The notes under the pieces are model-generated. The model worked only from the letters and a program-made list of their open reading frames with translations. It did not search any database and was not told the DNA's origin. A stretch of DNA of 64,000 nucleotides from Galactobacter caseinivorans (GTDB lineage Bacteria > Actinomycetota > Actinomycetes > Actinomycetales > Micrococcaceae): contig NZ_QQXL01000008.1 of NCBI RefSeq assembly GCF_003640665.1, forward strand, positions 1 through 64,000. The letters are read 5' to 3'. Position 1 is the stretch's first letter; every line of letters starts with the position of its first letter. The translations under genes and the position numbers were made by a program. Of this stretch, positions 33,299 to 42,439 are shown piece after piece.

Positions 33299-34516
33299 GT
33301 GAGCACAGCACCGCATCAACAGGGCCAGCAGGGCCAACAGGGCCAACAGCAGGGCGAACACGAAACACGCATGGGCCAGCAGGACCTGGCGGAACGCGTG
33401 AGCGTCTTTGTGGACGGCACCGTCACGGAACTCGAGTCCCGCGACCGCGAGGCCATCCGTTCGGCTCGGGATCGGGGCGGATGGATCTGGGTTGAGCTTG
33501 CGGGGACAAGCAAGGATCAGTGGCATCTCCTGGCTCAGGATTTCACCCTGAACCACCTGGCGGTGGAGGACATGATGGAGTCCAAGCAGCGCACCAAGGT
33601 GGACCACTACGGCGAGGACACCTTCTTGGTGATGCACCCGGCCTGCTACGACGAGGACGCAGAGAGCGTGTCGGTGGGCGAGTTGCACCTGTACGCGGGG
33701 CGGGACTTCCTGATCACGCACCGGGACGCGGGGACGCCTGCCCCGGATCAGGCCCGCCAGCGCGTGGTCCATAGCCCGGCGCTGGCGGGGCTTGGCCCCC
33801 GCGGCGGGGCGTATTCCGTCCTGGATCAGATCGTGGATGACTACGAGCCGGTGGTGGATGAGCTGGCCACTGACATTGAGCAGATCGATGAGGAGCTCTT
33901 TGCCCAGTCCCAGGGTGAGGTGGCCACGCGCATCTACAAGCTTTCGCGGCAGGTGGGCCACTTTCAGCGGGCCGTGCAGCCCCTGGATGACGCGCTGATC
34001 GCCGCCCGCAAGAACATCGCCGGGGATGACCCCGGCGTGCTGCTGGGTGAGGCGGGCGTGGGGTATAGCTACGCCATGCCGGCCGCGGCCCGCGAGCCGA
34101 AGAGCGCAGGCACCCCGGGCTCCGGACATGACCAGGATGCCGCCAAGGACTCAGCGGACCAGCGCGGACGCGTGCTGATAGATGCCCTTTTGCGGGACGT
34201 CCAGGATCATTCCACGCGGGTGGAGGCGCGCCTAGATGGCATGCACGCGACCCTGGTCAACGCGCTCTCGCTGGCCCTGACCCTGGCCTCCGAGCGCGCG
34301 GCGCAGGTGGGCCTGGAACAGAGCGTGCAGTCCAAGAAGGTCTCCTCCTGGGCCGCGATCCTGGCGGCGCCGACCGTCCTGGCCGGCGTGTGGGGTATGA
34401 ACTTCAAGTACATGCCAGAGTTGGAGGCCGGGTGGGGCTATCCGGCCGCGCTGGCGACCATGCTCGGCGCCGGAACCACGCTGTACGTGGTCTTCAAGAA
34501 GAAGGGCTGGCTATGA
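33299..34516 (+). CDS. CorA-family divalent cation transporter (second of two)
   Basis: About 405 residues. A Gln-rich N-terminus with GQQ repeats precedes a CorA cytoplasmic domain (NHLAVEDMMESKQRTKVDHYGEDTFLVMHP in pieces), a polar insert near residue 255-290, and the C-terminal two helices with the signature WGMNFKYMPEL. The tail KKKGWL matches the first CorA. GTG 33299 is a likely start, GTG 33278 and ATG 33371 being alternatives; none has a clear ribosome site. It overlaps the phosphatase gene by ATGA, so the two are translationally coupled. Confidence 0.9.
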   Translation: MSTAPHQQGQQGQQGQQQGEHETRMGQQDLAERVSVFVDGTVTELESRDREAIRSARDRGGWIWVELAGTSKDQWHLLAQDFTLNHLAVEDMMESKQRTKVDHYGEDTFLVMHPACYDEDAESVSVGELHLYAGRDFLITHRDAGTPAPDQARQRVVHSPALAGLGPRGGAYSVLDQIVDDYEPVVDELATDIEQIDEELFAQSQGEVATRIYKLSRQVGHFQRAVQPLDDALIAARKNIAGDDPGVLLGEAGVGYSYAMPAAAREPKSAGTPGSGHDQDAAKDSADQRGRVLIDALLRDVQDHSTRVEARLDGMHATLVNALSLALTLASERAAQVGLEQSVQSKKVSSWAAILAAPTVLAGVWGMNFKYMPELEAGWGYPAALATMLGAGTTLYVVFKKKGWL

Positions 34517-35217
34517 CTGAACTGCTCAATTCCCGCGAGGTGGTCCCGGGGCTCGTGTACCGCTCGGCGGCGCCGTATGGCCTGGACGCGGAGGATGTCC
34601 ACACCGTGGTGAACGCCCTGGCGTTGGGCGCGGTGGCGGATCTTCGCGGACCGCGCGAGCGCGTGTTGGTGCCCTGGCTTGGGCTGGAGAGCGCGGGTGT
34701 TGAGTTGCTCGACGTCGCGATGGTCGCCTCCGCGGACGACGCCGCGTTGGCGTTGCAGACGCCCCAGGACCTGGGCGAGTTGTACCTGGACTGGCTGGAC
34801 CTGAAGCGGGAGACCGTGGTGCGGGCGCTCAGCCCTCTGGCCTCTGGCACGCCGTTGTTGCTGCACTGCGCGGCCGGCAAGGACCGGACGGGAGTGCTTG
34901 CCGCGTTGGTTGGCCTGCTGGCCGGGCACGAACGCGAGCGGATTGTGGCGGACTACACGGCGACCGCCGCCAACATGGGCCAGGTCAAGGCCGCCATGCT
35001 GCAGGCCTACCGCGAGGTGGTGCCTTCTGAGACGCTGGCACACCTAGCGGAGGAGAATGCGCCCATCATCATGTCCGCCCCTGCGGAGGCCATGGAGGTC
35101 TTCCTCGATGGGGTGGAGCAGCATTACGGCGGCGTGGGCGGCTTCTTAAACTCCACGCACCTGCACCCCGGCGTAGCCGCCGCATTGCGCGGGCGGCTAC
35201 GCGAGGTGCAGGGCTAG
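34513..35217 (+). CDS. Tyrosine/serine protein phosphatase (PTP loop)
   Basis: A 234-residue phosphatase. The catalytic loop HCAAGKDRTG is at 118-127, with the nucleophile Cys119 and Arg125, and the N-terminal YRSAAP and ADLRGPRER are typical of the bacterial tyrosine-phosphatase family (Y_phosphatase3, related to lipid and protein phosphatases such as MptpB). Coupling to a CorA transporter by the ATGA overlap is unusual and suggests linked expression, not necessarily linked function. Confidence 0.9.
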   Translation: MTELLNSREVVPGLVYRSAAPYGLDAEDVHTVVNALALGAVADLRGPRERVLVPWLGLESAGVELLDVAMVASADDAALALQTPQDLGELYLDWLDLKRETVVRALSPLASGTPLLLHCAAGKDRTGVLAALVGLLAGHERERIVADYTATAANMGQVKAAMLQAYREVVPSETLAHLAEENAPIIMSAPAEAMEVFLDGVEQHYGGVGGFLNSTHLHPGVAAALRGRLREVQG

Positions 35218-35227
35218 GAGCCTGCCC

Positions 35228-36763
35228 TTAGGCGTCTACGCCTTCCTTGGTGCTGCGACCGGAACGGCGCTCGTCCCACTCGGCCAGCACCGTGGCGTCG
35301 GTCGGCTTGCCCACGAGGGAGACCACCACGTAGACCAGCGCGGAGGCGATCAGGCCCACGTAGATGGGCTCGTTGGAGAGCACGCCGGCGACGAAGTCTT
35401 CCTTGATCACGGCCATGACTCCCATGGTGGCCAAGGTGGCCAGAGTGCCGACCGCCATGGACCAGGTGGCCCCTTCTCCGGTGCCGCGGCGCCACAGCAG
35501 GCCGCCGAGGATCGCGACCAGAAGGCCGCCCACCAGGATGTCGTAGGAGATGGTCAGCGCTGCGACCACGTCCTCCACCGCGATGGCGAGGACCACCACG
35601 AACAGGCCGAGCCCAAGCACCCAGTAACGGTTGCCCTTCACGTCCTCGCCCGGATCCTTGCCCTCGTCGGTGCCGGTTCCGTCGGAGATCACGGTGCGCC
35701 CAAACAGGCGGGCCACCATCGGCACCACGTCGGTGCGGGCCACCGTCGCCGCGGCGATCAGTGCGCCGGAGGCGGTGGACATCATGGCCGCGACGGCGGC
35801 CGCCAAGACCAGGCCACCCAGGCCAACGGGGAGCAGGTGAGCCGCGACCTCTGCGTAGACGGCGTCCTTGCCGCCCTCTTCAATGTTGATGTTCGGCAGC
35901 GCAACGCGGGCGCCAAGGCCAATCAGGGCACCGGCAATTCCGTAGAGGATGCAGTAGATGCCGGCGGTGGTGCCGCCCCACTTGGCCACCTGCGGGGTGC
36001 GGGCGGTGAACACGCGCTGCCAGATGTCCTGGCCGATCAGCAGGCCAAGGGTGTAAACCACGAAGTACGTGATGATCGTGTCAACGCCGATGCCGCCCCA
36101 CTGGAAGAACTCGGCGTCCAGACGCTCCTGGATCTGACCCCAGCCGCCGGCCGCACCGAGCGTGAAGGGCAGCATGAGCGCAAACACGCCGATGGTCTTG
36201 ATGATGAACTGCACCTGGTCCGCCAGGGTGATGGACCACATGCCGCCGATCGTGGAGTACACGATGACAACCAGTCCGCCGACCAGAATGGCCGCCCAGC
36301 GCTCCCAGTTGAAGAGCACCACAAAGATGGTGGCGTAGGCGCCGGTGGACGTGGCGCACAGCATCAGCGTGTACGCGAGCATCACCACGGATGAGGCCTG
36401 CGTGGACTTCTTGCCGTAGCGCAGGGTCAGCATCTGCGAGACGGTGAAGATGCGCAGGCGCTGGATCACCCCGGCGAAGCAGAGGCTCAGCAGGAGCACT
36501 CCCACGCCGATGGCGATGACGAGCCAGGCCCCGGAGACGCCGAACTTGTAGCCAAGCCCCACGCCACCCACGGTGGATGCTCCGCCGAGCACCACTGCAG
36601 CCATGGTTCCTGTGTAGAGGAACGGGCCAAGGCGCCGGCCCGCCACCAGGAAGTCGGAGCTGGATTTGGTCTTGCTCTTGCCCCACCAACCGAAGGCCAA
36701 CATGGCCAACAGGTAGAGGGCAACGATTGATGCGTTGATCAGTGTTGCTGTGTTCTGGTCCAT
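35228..36763 (-). CDS. Sodium:solute symporter (SSS family)
   Basis: A 511-residue transporter with about thirteen helices. FLVAGRRLGPF, GGASTVGGVGLGYKFG, AYTLMLCATSTGAYATIF and MMSTASGALIAAATVARTD (Na-binding region) are typical of the SSS/LeuT-fold family. ATG 36763 lies three bases after GAGGACCT. The gene is divergent from an XRE-cupin regulator and next to the ureohydrolase operon, so uptake of a guanidino compound or related nitrogen source is inferred. Confidence 0.9.
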   Translation of the reverse strand: MDQNTATLINASIVALYLLAMLAFGWWGKSKTKSSSDFLVAGRRLGPFLYTGTMAAVVLGGASTVGGVGLGYKFGVSGAWLVIAIGVGVLLLSLCFAGVIQRLRIFTVSQMLTLRYGKKSTQASSVVMLAYTLMLCATSTGAYATIFVVLFNWERWAAILVGGLVVIVYSTIGGMWSITLADQVQFIIKTIGVFALMLPFTLGAAGGWGQIQERLDAEFFQWGGIGVDTIITYFVVYTLGLLIGQDIWQRVFTARTPQVAKWGGTTAGIYCILYGIAGALIGLGARVALPNINIEEGGKDAVYAEVAAHLLPVGLGGLVLAAAVAAMMSTASGALIAAATVARTDVVPMVARLFGRTVISDGTGTDEGKDPGEDVKGNRYWVLGLGLFVVVLAIAVEDVVAALTISYDILVGGLLVAILGGLLWRRGTGEGATWSMAVGTLATLATMGVMAVIKEDFVAGVLSNEPIYVGLIASALVYVVVSLVGKPTDATVLAEWDERRSGRSTKEGVDA

Positions 36764-36797
36764 GAGGTCCTCGACAGGTAGTTGATGACGAAACAAG

Positions 36798-36830
36798 AGT
36801 TGCATGGTTGGCAACTTGAGATGTTCTCAA
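36798..36830. promoter_or_regulatory. Two operator-like palindromes between symporter and XRE-cupin gene
   Basis: AGTTGC-7-GCAACT (36798-36816) runs into TTGAGATGTTCTCAA (36816-36830), a 15-bp perfect palindrome. They lie 35 bp from the symporter start and 96 bp from the regulator start. Helix-turn-helix regulators of the XRE-cupin class bind such sites; adjacency makes this one the likely target. Confidence 0.7.
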
Positions 36831-36925
36831 AGGTAGACTGTGACCGCGCCCACAGTCAAGGCCCATGCCCGGCGGGGCGTCAGGTGGTGGCACAATCCTC
36901 CGAGAGAGAAAGGACCCCCTCGGTC

Positions 36926-37501
36926 ATGAAGGCACTTCCAGTTGAGCCCTCCAATCAGCCCCTGGCGATCGGGTCTCGCATCCGCACCGCTCGGCAGTCC
37001 CAGCGCATGACCATTGAGCAGGTCGCGGACGCCACCGGACTCACCAAGGGCTTCCTCTCCCGCGTGGAGCGGGACCTCACCTCTCCCTCCGTGGCCTCCC
37101 TCGTCACGCTCTGCCAGGTGCTCTCCCTGCCGGTGGGTGACCTTTTCCTCTCCCCCAACACACAACTGACCCGCTTGGAGGACGCCCCCCGCATCTCCTT
37201 GGGCGGCGAGGGGCTCACCGAACGGCTCATCACCCCCCGCTCGGAGACGCGGGTCCAGGTGATCCACGCGGTGATAGACCCGCGCGGCAGCGGAGAGTCG
37301 GAGCAGTACACGGTGGACTGCGACCTAGACGTGATGCACGTGAGCAACGGGCATCTGCGTGTGTTTATTGGTCCGGAGACCTTTGACCTTGGCCCGGGAG
37401 ATACGCTCACCTTCCCCGGCCGGGAGCCGCACACGTGGGTCAACCCCACCAATGAGCCGGCACTGGTCTATTGGGTGCTCGTGCCCGCAGCATCGCGCTA
37501 G
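36926..37501 (+). CDS. XRE family regulator with C-terminal cupin
   Basis: A 191-residue regulator. Residues about 15-70 form the XRE helix-turn-helix (IGSRIRTARQSQRMTIEQVADATGLTKGFLSRVER), and residues about 115-188 a cupin_2 barrel ending HLRVFIGPETFDLGPGDTLTFPGREPHTW. Many such proteins control polyamine, amino-acid or putrescine catabolism through a small ligand bound in the cupin. ATG 36926 follows AAAGGA; the longer frame overlaps the promoter region. It stands between the divergent symporter and the ureohydrolase operon. Confidence 0.9.
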   Translation: MKALPVEPSNQPLAIGSRIRTARQSQRMTIEQVADATGLTKGFLSRVERDLTSPSVASLVTLCQVLSLPVGDLFLSPNTQLTRLEDAPRISLGGEGLTERLITPRSETRVQVIHAVIDPRGSGESEQYTVDCDLDVMHVSNGHLRVFIGPETFDLGPGDTLTFPGREPHTWVNPTNEPALVYWVLVPAASR

Positions 37502-37616
37502 ACACACTCCCACACACCAAAAGATTCCCATGAGTAAACAATGGCTGTATCCTGAATCACATCCGGTCCCGCGCCGGGTCCGGCCCCGCCGGTGAGTCGC
37601 ATCAGGAGAAGACGTC

Positions 37617-38636
37617 ATGGAAGAGATTCGCGTCCAGAAAAACGGCAACATCGGCCCCGTGGATTCGTCCCGCATCCCGCGGTACTCCGGTGCGGCCACG
37701 TTTGCGCTGCTGCCGCGTCTTGACCAGGTGGAACGCGCCGACGTGAAGGTGGTGGGCATTCCCTTTGATGCAGGCGTCTCCTACCGCCCCGGCGCCCGCT
37801 TTGGCTCCACCGCCGTCCGCGAGGCCTCGCGCCTGCTGCGCCCCTACCACCCGGCCCTTGACCTCTCCCCCTTTGAGGTGGCCCAGGTCGCGGACGCCGG
37901 TGACATGGCCGTGAACCCGTTCAACATCGAGGAAGCCATCGAGACCATCCAGGCTGAGGCGCTGGAGCTCACCGAGGACGGCGCCTCGCTGGTCACGATC
38001 GGCGGCGACCACACCATCGCCCTTCCGCTGCTCCGCGCCGCCGCCCAGCGCGCAGGCAAGCCCGTGGCACTGCTGCACTTTGATGCCCACCTTGACACCT
38101 GGGACACCTACTTTGGCGCCGCCTACACGCACGGCACCCCGTTCCGCCGCGCCGCGGAGGAGGGTGTCATCGACACAGACGCCGTGAGCCACGTGGGCAC
38201 GCGCGGCCCGCTGTACGGCAAGAAGGACCTGGAGGACGACGCCCGCTTTGGCTTTGGCATCTACACCTCCGCGGACGTGTTCCGCATGGGCGTGGACAAG
38301 GTGGTGGCCGGTCTGCGCGAGCGCGTGGGCGACCGCCCGCTGTACGTCTCCATCGACATCGACGTGCTTGACCCGGCGCACGCCCCCGGCACCGGCACCC
38401 CGGAGGCCGGCGGCATGACCAGCCGCGAGCTGCTGGAGATCCTGCGCGGCCTGCGCGGGCTGAACCTGGTGGGCGCTGACGTGGTGGAGGTTTCCCCGGC
38501 CTACGACCACGCGGAGATCACCGCCGTGGCCGCCAGCCACGTGGCCTACGACCTGGTCTCGCTGCTGGCGGACCAGGTGGCCCGCCGCGCTGACGGCGCC
38601 GCGAGCGGCACCGAGACCGCCGCGGAGGCCAACTAA
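37617..38636 (+). CDS. Agmatinase/guanidinobutyrase-family ureohydrolase
   Basis: A 339-residue manganese ureohydrolase, which frees urea from a guanidino compound. The metal motifs are GGDHT at 129-133, FDAHLDTWD at 155-163, the HG pair at 172-173, and [19 protein letters not shown] near 240. AGGAGAA precedes the ATG. One base separates its stop from the ThDP enzyme start. Family members split agmatine, 4-guanidinobutyrate or 3-guanidinopropionate, and motif reading cannot choose; the ThDP partner favours 4-guanidinobutyrate. Confidence 0.9.
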   Translation: MEEIRVQKNGNIGPVDSSRIPRYSGAATFALLPRLDQVERADVKVVGIPFDAGVSYRPGARFGSTAVREASRLLRPYHPALDLSPFEVAQVADAGDMAVNPFNIEEAIETIQAEALELTEDGASLVTIGGDHTIALPLLRAAAQRAGKPVALLHFDAHLDTWDTYFGAAYTHGTPFRRAAEEGVIDTDAVSHVGTRGPLYGKKDLEDDARFGFGIYTSADVFRMGVDKVVAGLRERVGDRPLYVSIDIDVLDPAHAPGTGTPEAGGMTSRELLEILRGLRGLNLVGADVVEVSPAYDHAEITAVAASHVAYDLVSLLADQVARRADGAASGTETAAEAN

Positions 38637-38637
38637 C

Positions 38638-40329
38638 ATGGCCACGCGCAACGGCGGCGATCTGGTCGTAGAGACGCTCACAGCTTTGGGCGTCACCACG
38701 GTCTTTGGCATCCCGGGCCAGCACGCGCTTGGCCTCTTTGACGCACTGAGCCGCAGCGATCTGCACTTTGTGTCCTCCCGCGTGGAGAACAACGCGGCCT
38801 TCGCCGCGGACGGCTACGCGCGCGCCACCGGCCGCCCCGGCGTGCTGTTGCTCTCCACCGGCCCGGGCGCGCTGACCTCGCTCGCCGGGCTGCAGGAGGC
38901 GCTCGCGACGGGCGTCCCCATGGTGGTCATCTCCTCGCAGATCCCCCGCGCCGGACTGGGCGAACGCCACCGCGGCATGCTGCACCAGCTGGATGATCAG
39001 AAGTCCTCCGTGGCCAACGTGACGGTGTCCCGCCGCCTGGTCCAGCACGCGTCCGCCATTCCCTCCGCGGTCGCGGCCGCCTGGGAGGACGCCACCTCCG
39101 CGCCCATGGGCCCGGCCTGGATCGAGGTCCCCCAGGACATCCTGTTGGGCTCCGCGGAGCACGTCCCGCCGGTCGCGGCCGGCTTCCCGGTGCGCCCCCG
39201 CACTCCCGAGCCGCGCGGTGAGTTGCTCGACGCCGCCGCGAGGCTTCTGCGCCAGGCCAAGCGTCCCGCGGTGATCGCCGGAGGCGGCGTGCGCCGCGCA
39301 GGCGCGGAGGCGGAGCTGCTGGCGCTCGCTGAGCTGGCCGGGGCCCCCGTGGTCTGTGCGCCAGGCGGCAAGGGCGCCTTCCCCTGGGAGCACCCGCTCT
39401 CCCTGCAGTCATGGGTGGAGGACGTGGCCGTCAGCGAGCTGTTGGAGGAGGCGGACGTGCTCTTGGCCGTCGGCACCTCGCTGGGCGAGGTCACCTCCAA
39501 CTACTTCACGCTCAGCCCGCGCGGCAGCGTCATCCACGTGGACGCGGAGACGCGTGTGCTGGAGGCAAATCACCTGGCCCTCGGCATCCATGCCGATGCC
39601 AAGCTGGCCCTCGCGGGACTGGCGCAGCGCCTGGAGAAGTCTCCCCGCGGCGTCGAGCCCAACTGGGACGGTTTTACCGCCCAGGAACTCACCGCCGGGA
39701 CCCTCAAGACCGTGGCTCAGCGCCTTGACTCGCAGGGGCTGGAGCACGAGCGCGCGTTCATGGACGCTGTGCGCGCCGGCACGCCGGATGGCGCCCAGAC
39801 CTTCTGGGACATGACCATTGCCGCATATTGGGGCTGGAGCTGCTGGGACGCACGGTCCGGGCAGTTCCACTCCGCGCAGGGCGCGGGCGGCCTGGGCTAC
39901 GGCTTCCCTGCCGCGCTGGGCGCCGCCGCCGGGCTCGCGGAGGACCCCGACGCCGGGGCGTCCGCCCGCGTGCTTGCCGTGGCCGGAGACGGCTCCTCGA
40001 TGTACTCCATCGCGGAGCTGGCGACAGCTGTGCAGCACCAGCTCAACGTCACATGGCTGGTGGTGGATGACGGCGGCTACGGGATCTTGCGCGAGTACAT
40101 GCAGGACGCCTTTGGCAAGGCCACCGCCACCGAATTGGCCCGCCCCGATTTTGTGGCGCTGGCCCAGTCCTTTGGTGTCCAGGCCAAGCAGGTGGAACCC
40201 GGAGACGTGGAGGCGGCGCTGCGCCAGAGCTTCCAGACACAGGGCCCGCGCCTGATCGTGGTGCAAACCCTGCTGCGCATGTTCGCGCCCACCCACCTGG
40301 AGCGGGAGTCCACCCTGCCCACCGAGTGA
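38638..40329 (+). CDS. ThDP-dependent enzyme, acetolactate-synthase-like; candidate 2-ketoarginine decarboxylase
   Basis: A 563-residue three-domain ThDP enzyme. The N-terminal Glu50 in SSRVENNAAFAADGYAR activates the cofactor; the central domain spans about 200-320; the ThDP motif begins AGDGSSMYS near 448 and ends VVDDGGYG where the usual Asn is Asp. The family covers acetolactate synthase and ketoacid decarboxylases such as AruI (2-ketoarginine decarboxylase, about 560 residues). It follows a ureohydrolase by one base. No small regulatory subunit or ilvC adjoins, which argues against branched-chain synthesis. The specific reaction is inference. Confidence 0.8.
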   Translation: MATRNGGDLVVETLTALGVTTVFGIPGQHALGLFDALSRSDLHFVSSRVENNAAFAADGYARATGRPGVLLLSTGPGALTSLAGLQEALATGVPMVVISSQIPRAGLGERHRGMLHQLDDQKSSVANVTVSRRLVQHASAIPSAVAAAWEDATSAPMGPAWIEVPQDILLGSAEHVPPVAAGFPVRPRTPEPRGELLDAAARLLRQAKRPAVIAGGGVRRAGAEAELLALAELAGAPVVCAPGGKGAFPWEHPLSLQSWVEDVAVSELLEEADVLLAVGTSLGEVTSNYFTLSPRGSVIHVDAETRVLEANHLALGIHADAKLALAGLAQRLEKSPRGVEPNWDGFTAQELTAGTLKTVAQRLDSQGLEHERAFMDAVRAGTPDGAQTFWDMTIAAYWGWSCWDARSGQFHSAQGAGGLGYGFPAALGAAAGLAEDPDAGASARVLAVAGDGSSMYSIAELATAVQHQLNVTWLVVDDGGYGILREYMQDAFGKATATELARPDFVALAQSFGVQAKQVEPGDVEAALRQSFQTQGPRLIVVQTLLRMFAPTHLERESTLPTE

Positions 40330-40334
40330 TGGGC

Positions 40335-41003
40335 TCAGAGGCTGCCGGCGTGCCCCTTGAGCAGAGAGGCGAAGTCCGGCGTGGCGCCGAGCTGATTGCC
40401 TGAGACGCGGCGCGTGAGGTCCGCATCGGACTGCACAAAGCCGCCCACAGCGCTGCCCGCCTGCATCACCTGGGTCACCAGTTCGCTGGCCGCCTGGCGC
40501 ACCCGGCCCGCGAGCCCTGCCCCGTCCGCGCCCCCACCGAAGTCCTCGGTGGCGGCAAAGACGCCGGTGGGGACCACCAGGGCGTGCAGGTAGGTGAACA
40601 GCGGACGCATGGCGAAGTCCAGCACCAAGGAGTGGCGGGCGGTGCCTGCGGTGGCGCCCACGATGGTGGGGACATTGCGCAGCGTGTCCGGGTCAAGGAC
40701 GTCAAAGAACATCTTGAACAGCCCGGAGTAGCTGGCGGTGAACGTGGGGCTCACCGCCACCAGCGCGTCCGCGTTGGCCAGGACATCCCGAGCGGCGGCC
40801 ACCGCCGGGGTGGGCAGGCCGCCGGTCACCATGGTCGTGGCCAGCTCCTGCGCCAGCTCGCGCAGTTCAATGAACTCCACCTCAGCTGCCTCCCCACGCG
40901 CGCTGACCTGAGCGGAGACCGCGTTGGCGATCTGCTCCGCGAGCATGCGCGAGGTGGAGGGCTGGGAGAGCCCCGCGGAGACCACCGCCACCCGGACGCT
41001 CAC
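40335..41003 (-). CDS. FMN reductase of an LLM duo (CE1759 family)
   Basis: A 222-residue flavodoxin-fold NAD(P)H:FMN reductase. The N-terminal VAVVSAGLSQPSTSRMLAEQI is the phosphate-binding loop, and VAVSPTFTASYSGLFKMFFDVLD the flavin region. It starts at GTG 41003 in a 4-bp overlap with the upstream luciferase-like gene. The pair fits the described CE1758/CE1759 family arrangement in which the reductase feeds FMNH2 to the monooxygenase. Confidence 0.88.
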   Translation of the reverse strand: MSVRVAVVSAGLSQPSTSRMLAEQIANAVSAQVSARGEAAEVEFIELRELAQELATTMVTGGLPTPAVAAARDVLANADALVAVSPTFTASYSGLFKMFFDVLDPDTLRNVPTIVGATAGTARHSLVLDFAMRPLFTYLHALVVPTGVFAATEDFGGGADGAGLAGRVRQAASELVTQVMQAGSAVGGFVQSDADLTRRVSGNQLGATPDFASLLKGHAGSL

Positions 41004-42187
41004 TTGGAGCCACCCACCGCGGCGGTCCCGGCCTGGGTTGAGCCCTGGGCCGCCTCCTTGGCCTGCGCCTCGCGGGCCACCGGAGAGGAGATCACCTGGC
41101 GGTAATCCGCATCCGCGGGGAGGGCCGCAAGCTCCGCGTGGGAGGGGACGTTGGAGCGCACACCGGCGGGGCGGCGGGCCTCAAACTCCTTGCGCAGCAC
41201 GGGCACCACCTCGCGGCCCAGGATCTCTATCTGCTCCATCACCACGTCCTCTGGCAGGCCAGCGTGATCCAGCAGGAACAGCTGGCGCTGGTAGTCACCC
41301 ACCGCATCGGCCATGCCGAGGTAGCGCTCAATGACCTGTTCCGGTGTGCCGACGGTCAGCGGCGTCATCTGCGTGAAGTCCTCCATGGACGGGCCGTGAC
41401 CGTACACCGGGGCGTTGTCGAAGTAGGGGCGGAAGGCATCCTTGGCCTTCTTCTCCGTCTCTCCCATGAAGACCTGCCCGCCCAGGCCAACAATCGCGTT
41501 CTCAGCGGCGCCGTGGCCGTACATCTCGTAGCGCTCGCGGTAGAGCTTGACCATCTGCGCGGTGTGCTCAATGTTCCAGAAGATGTTGTTGTGGAAGAAG
41601 CCGTCGCCGTAGAAGGCGGCCTGCTCGGCGATCTCTGGCGAGCGGATGGAGCCGTGCCACACAAACGGTGCGGTGTTATCCAGGGGGCGCGGGGCCAGCG
41701 TGAAGCCGTGCAGCGGCGAGCGGAACTGACCCTCCCAATCCACCACGTCCTCCCGCCAGATCTTGCGCAGCAGGTGGTAGTTCTCGATCGCCAGCGGGAT
41801 GCCCTGGCGGATGTCCTTGCCGAACCAGGGGTACACCGGCCCCGTGTTGCCGCGGCCCATCATGAGGTCCACGCGGCCGTCGGAGACGTGCTGCAGCATG
41901 GCGAAGTCCTCCGCGATCAGCACCGGGTCATTGGTGGTGATCAGCGTGGTGGCGGTCGTCAGCTTGATGCGCTCGGTCTTGGCGGCAATCCACGCCAGGT
42001 TGGTGGTGGGGCTAGAGACCACAAACGGCGGGTTGTGGTGCTCGCCCTGCGCAAACACGTCCAGGCCCACCTCTTCCGCCTTGAGGGCGTACTTGCGGAT
42101 GGACTGCAGGCGCTCGCGCTCATTCTGCGAGGGGCCGCCGGTCGGGTTGGGGGTCAGGTCGCCTACGGTGAAGATGCCGAACTCCAT
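41000..42187 (-). CDS. LLM class flavin-dependent oxidoreductase (CE1758 family)
   Basis: A 395-residue luciferase-like monooxygenase. The beginning MEFGIFTVGDLTPNPTGG, AEEVGLDVFAQGEHHNPPF and VDLMMGRGNTGPVYPWFG are family marks; the remainder is a TIM barrel with FVWHGSIRSPEIAEQAA. ATG 42187 follows GAAGGAG; the frame to 42664 is a shadow. Substrate unknown. Translationally coupled to the reductase. Upstream at 42250-42269 an AT-rich stretch with TGATACGTCA may be part of its promoter or an operator. Confidence 0.9.
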   Translation of the reverse strand: MEFGIFTVGDLTPNPTGGPSQNERERLQSIRKYALKAEEVGLDVFAQGEHHNPPFVVSSPTTNLAWIAAKTERIKLTTATTLITTNDPVLIAEDFAMLQHVSDGRVDLMMGRGNTGPVYPWFGKDIRQGIPLAIENYHLLRKIWREDVVDWEGQFRSPLHGFTLAPRPLDNTAPFVWHGSIRSPEIAEQAAFYGDGFFHNNIFWNIEHTAQMVKLYRERYEMYGHGAAENAIVGLGGQVFMGETEKKAKDAFRPYFDNAPVYGHGPSMEDFTQMTPLTVGTPEQVIERYLGMADAVGDYQRQLFLLDHAGLPEDVVMEQIEILGREVVPVLRKEFEARRPAGVRSNVPSHAELAALPADADYRQVISSPVAREAQAKEAAQGSTQAGTAAVGGSK

Positions 42188-42439
42188 GTCGGTGCTCCTT
42201 CTTCCTTGCCCCTCTCGGGGCTGTGCTGAGAGCGTCCCTGACGCCCAAGTAACTGATACGTCAACTATAACGCAGAGTCCGCCAGAAATCTTCCCTGCCC
42301 CCCGACCCGGCTCATCCGCGCGGACGACGCGCCCCGGCCTCGCCGGCACTAGAATTCGGGGCAAGGCACTCCTCCGCGATCCGCGGTTGGCGCCCACGGT
42401 CATCACCAGTGAGCGCCCCGGCGCGGTAGAGGAGTCAGC

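Noticed and set aside
42250-42269. Firm operator before the luciferase-like gene
   Set aside because: The TGATACGTCA core is only a short imperfect palindrome; mentioned with the gene but not strong enough as a separate feature.
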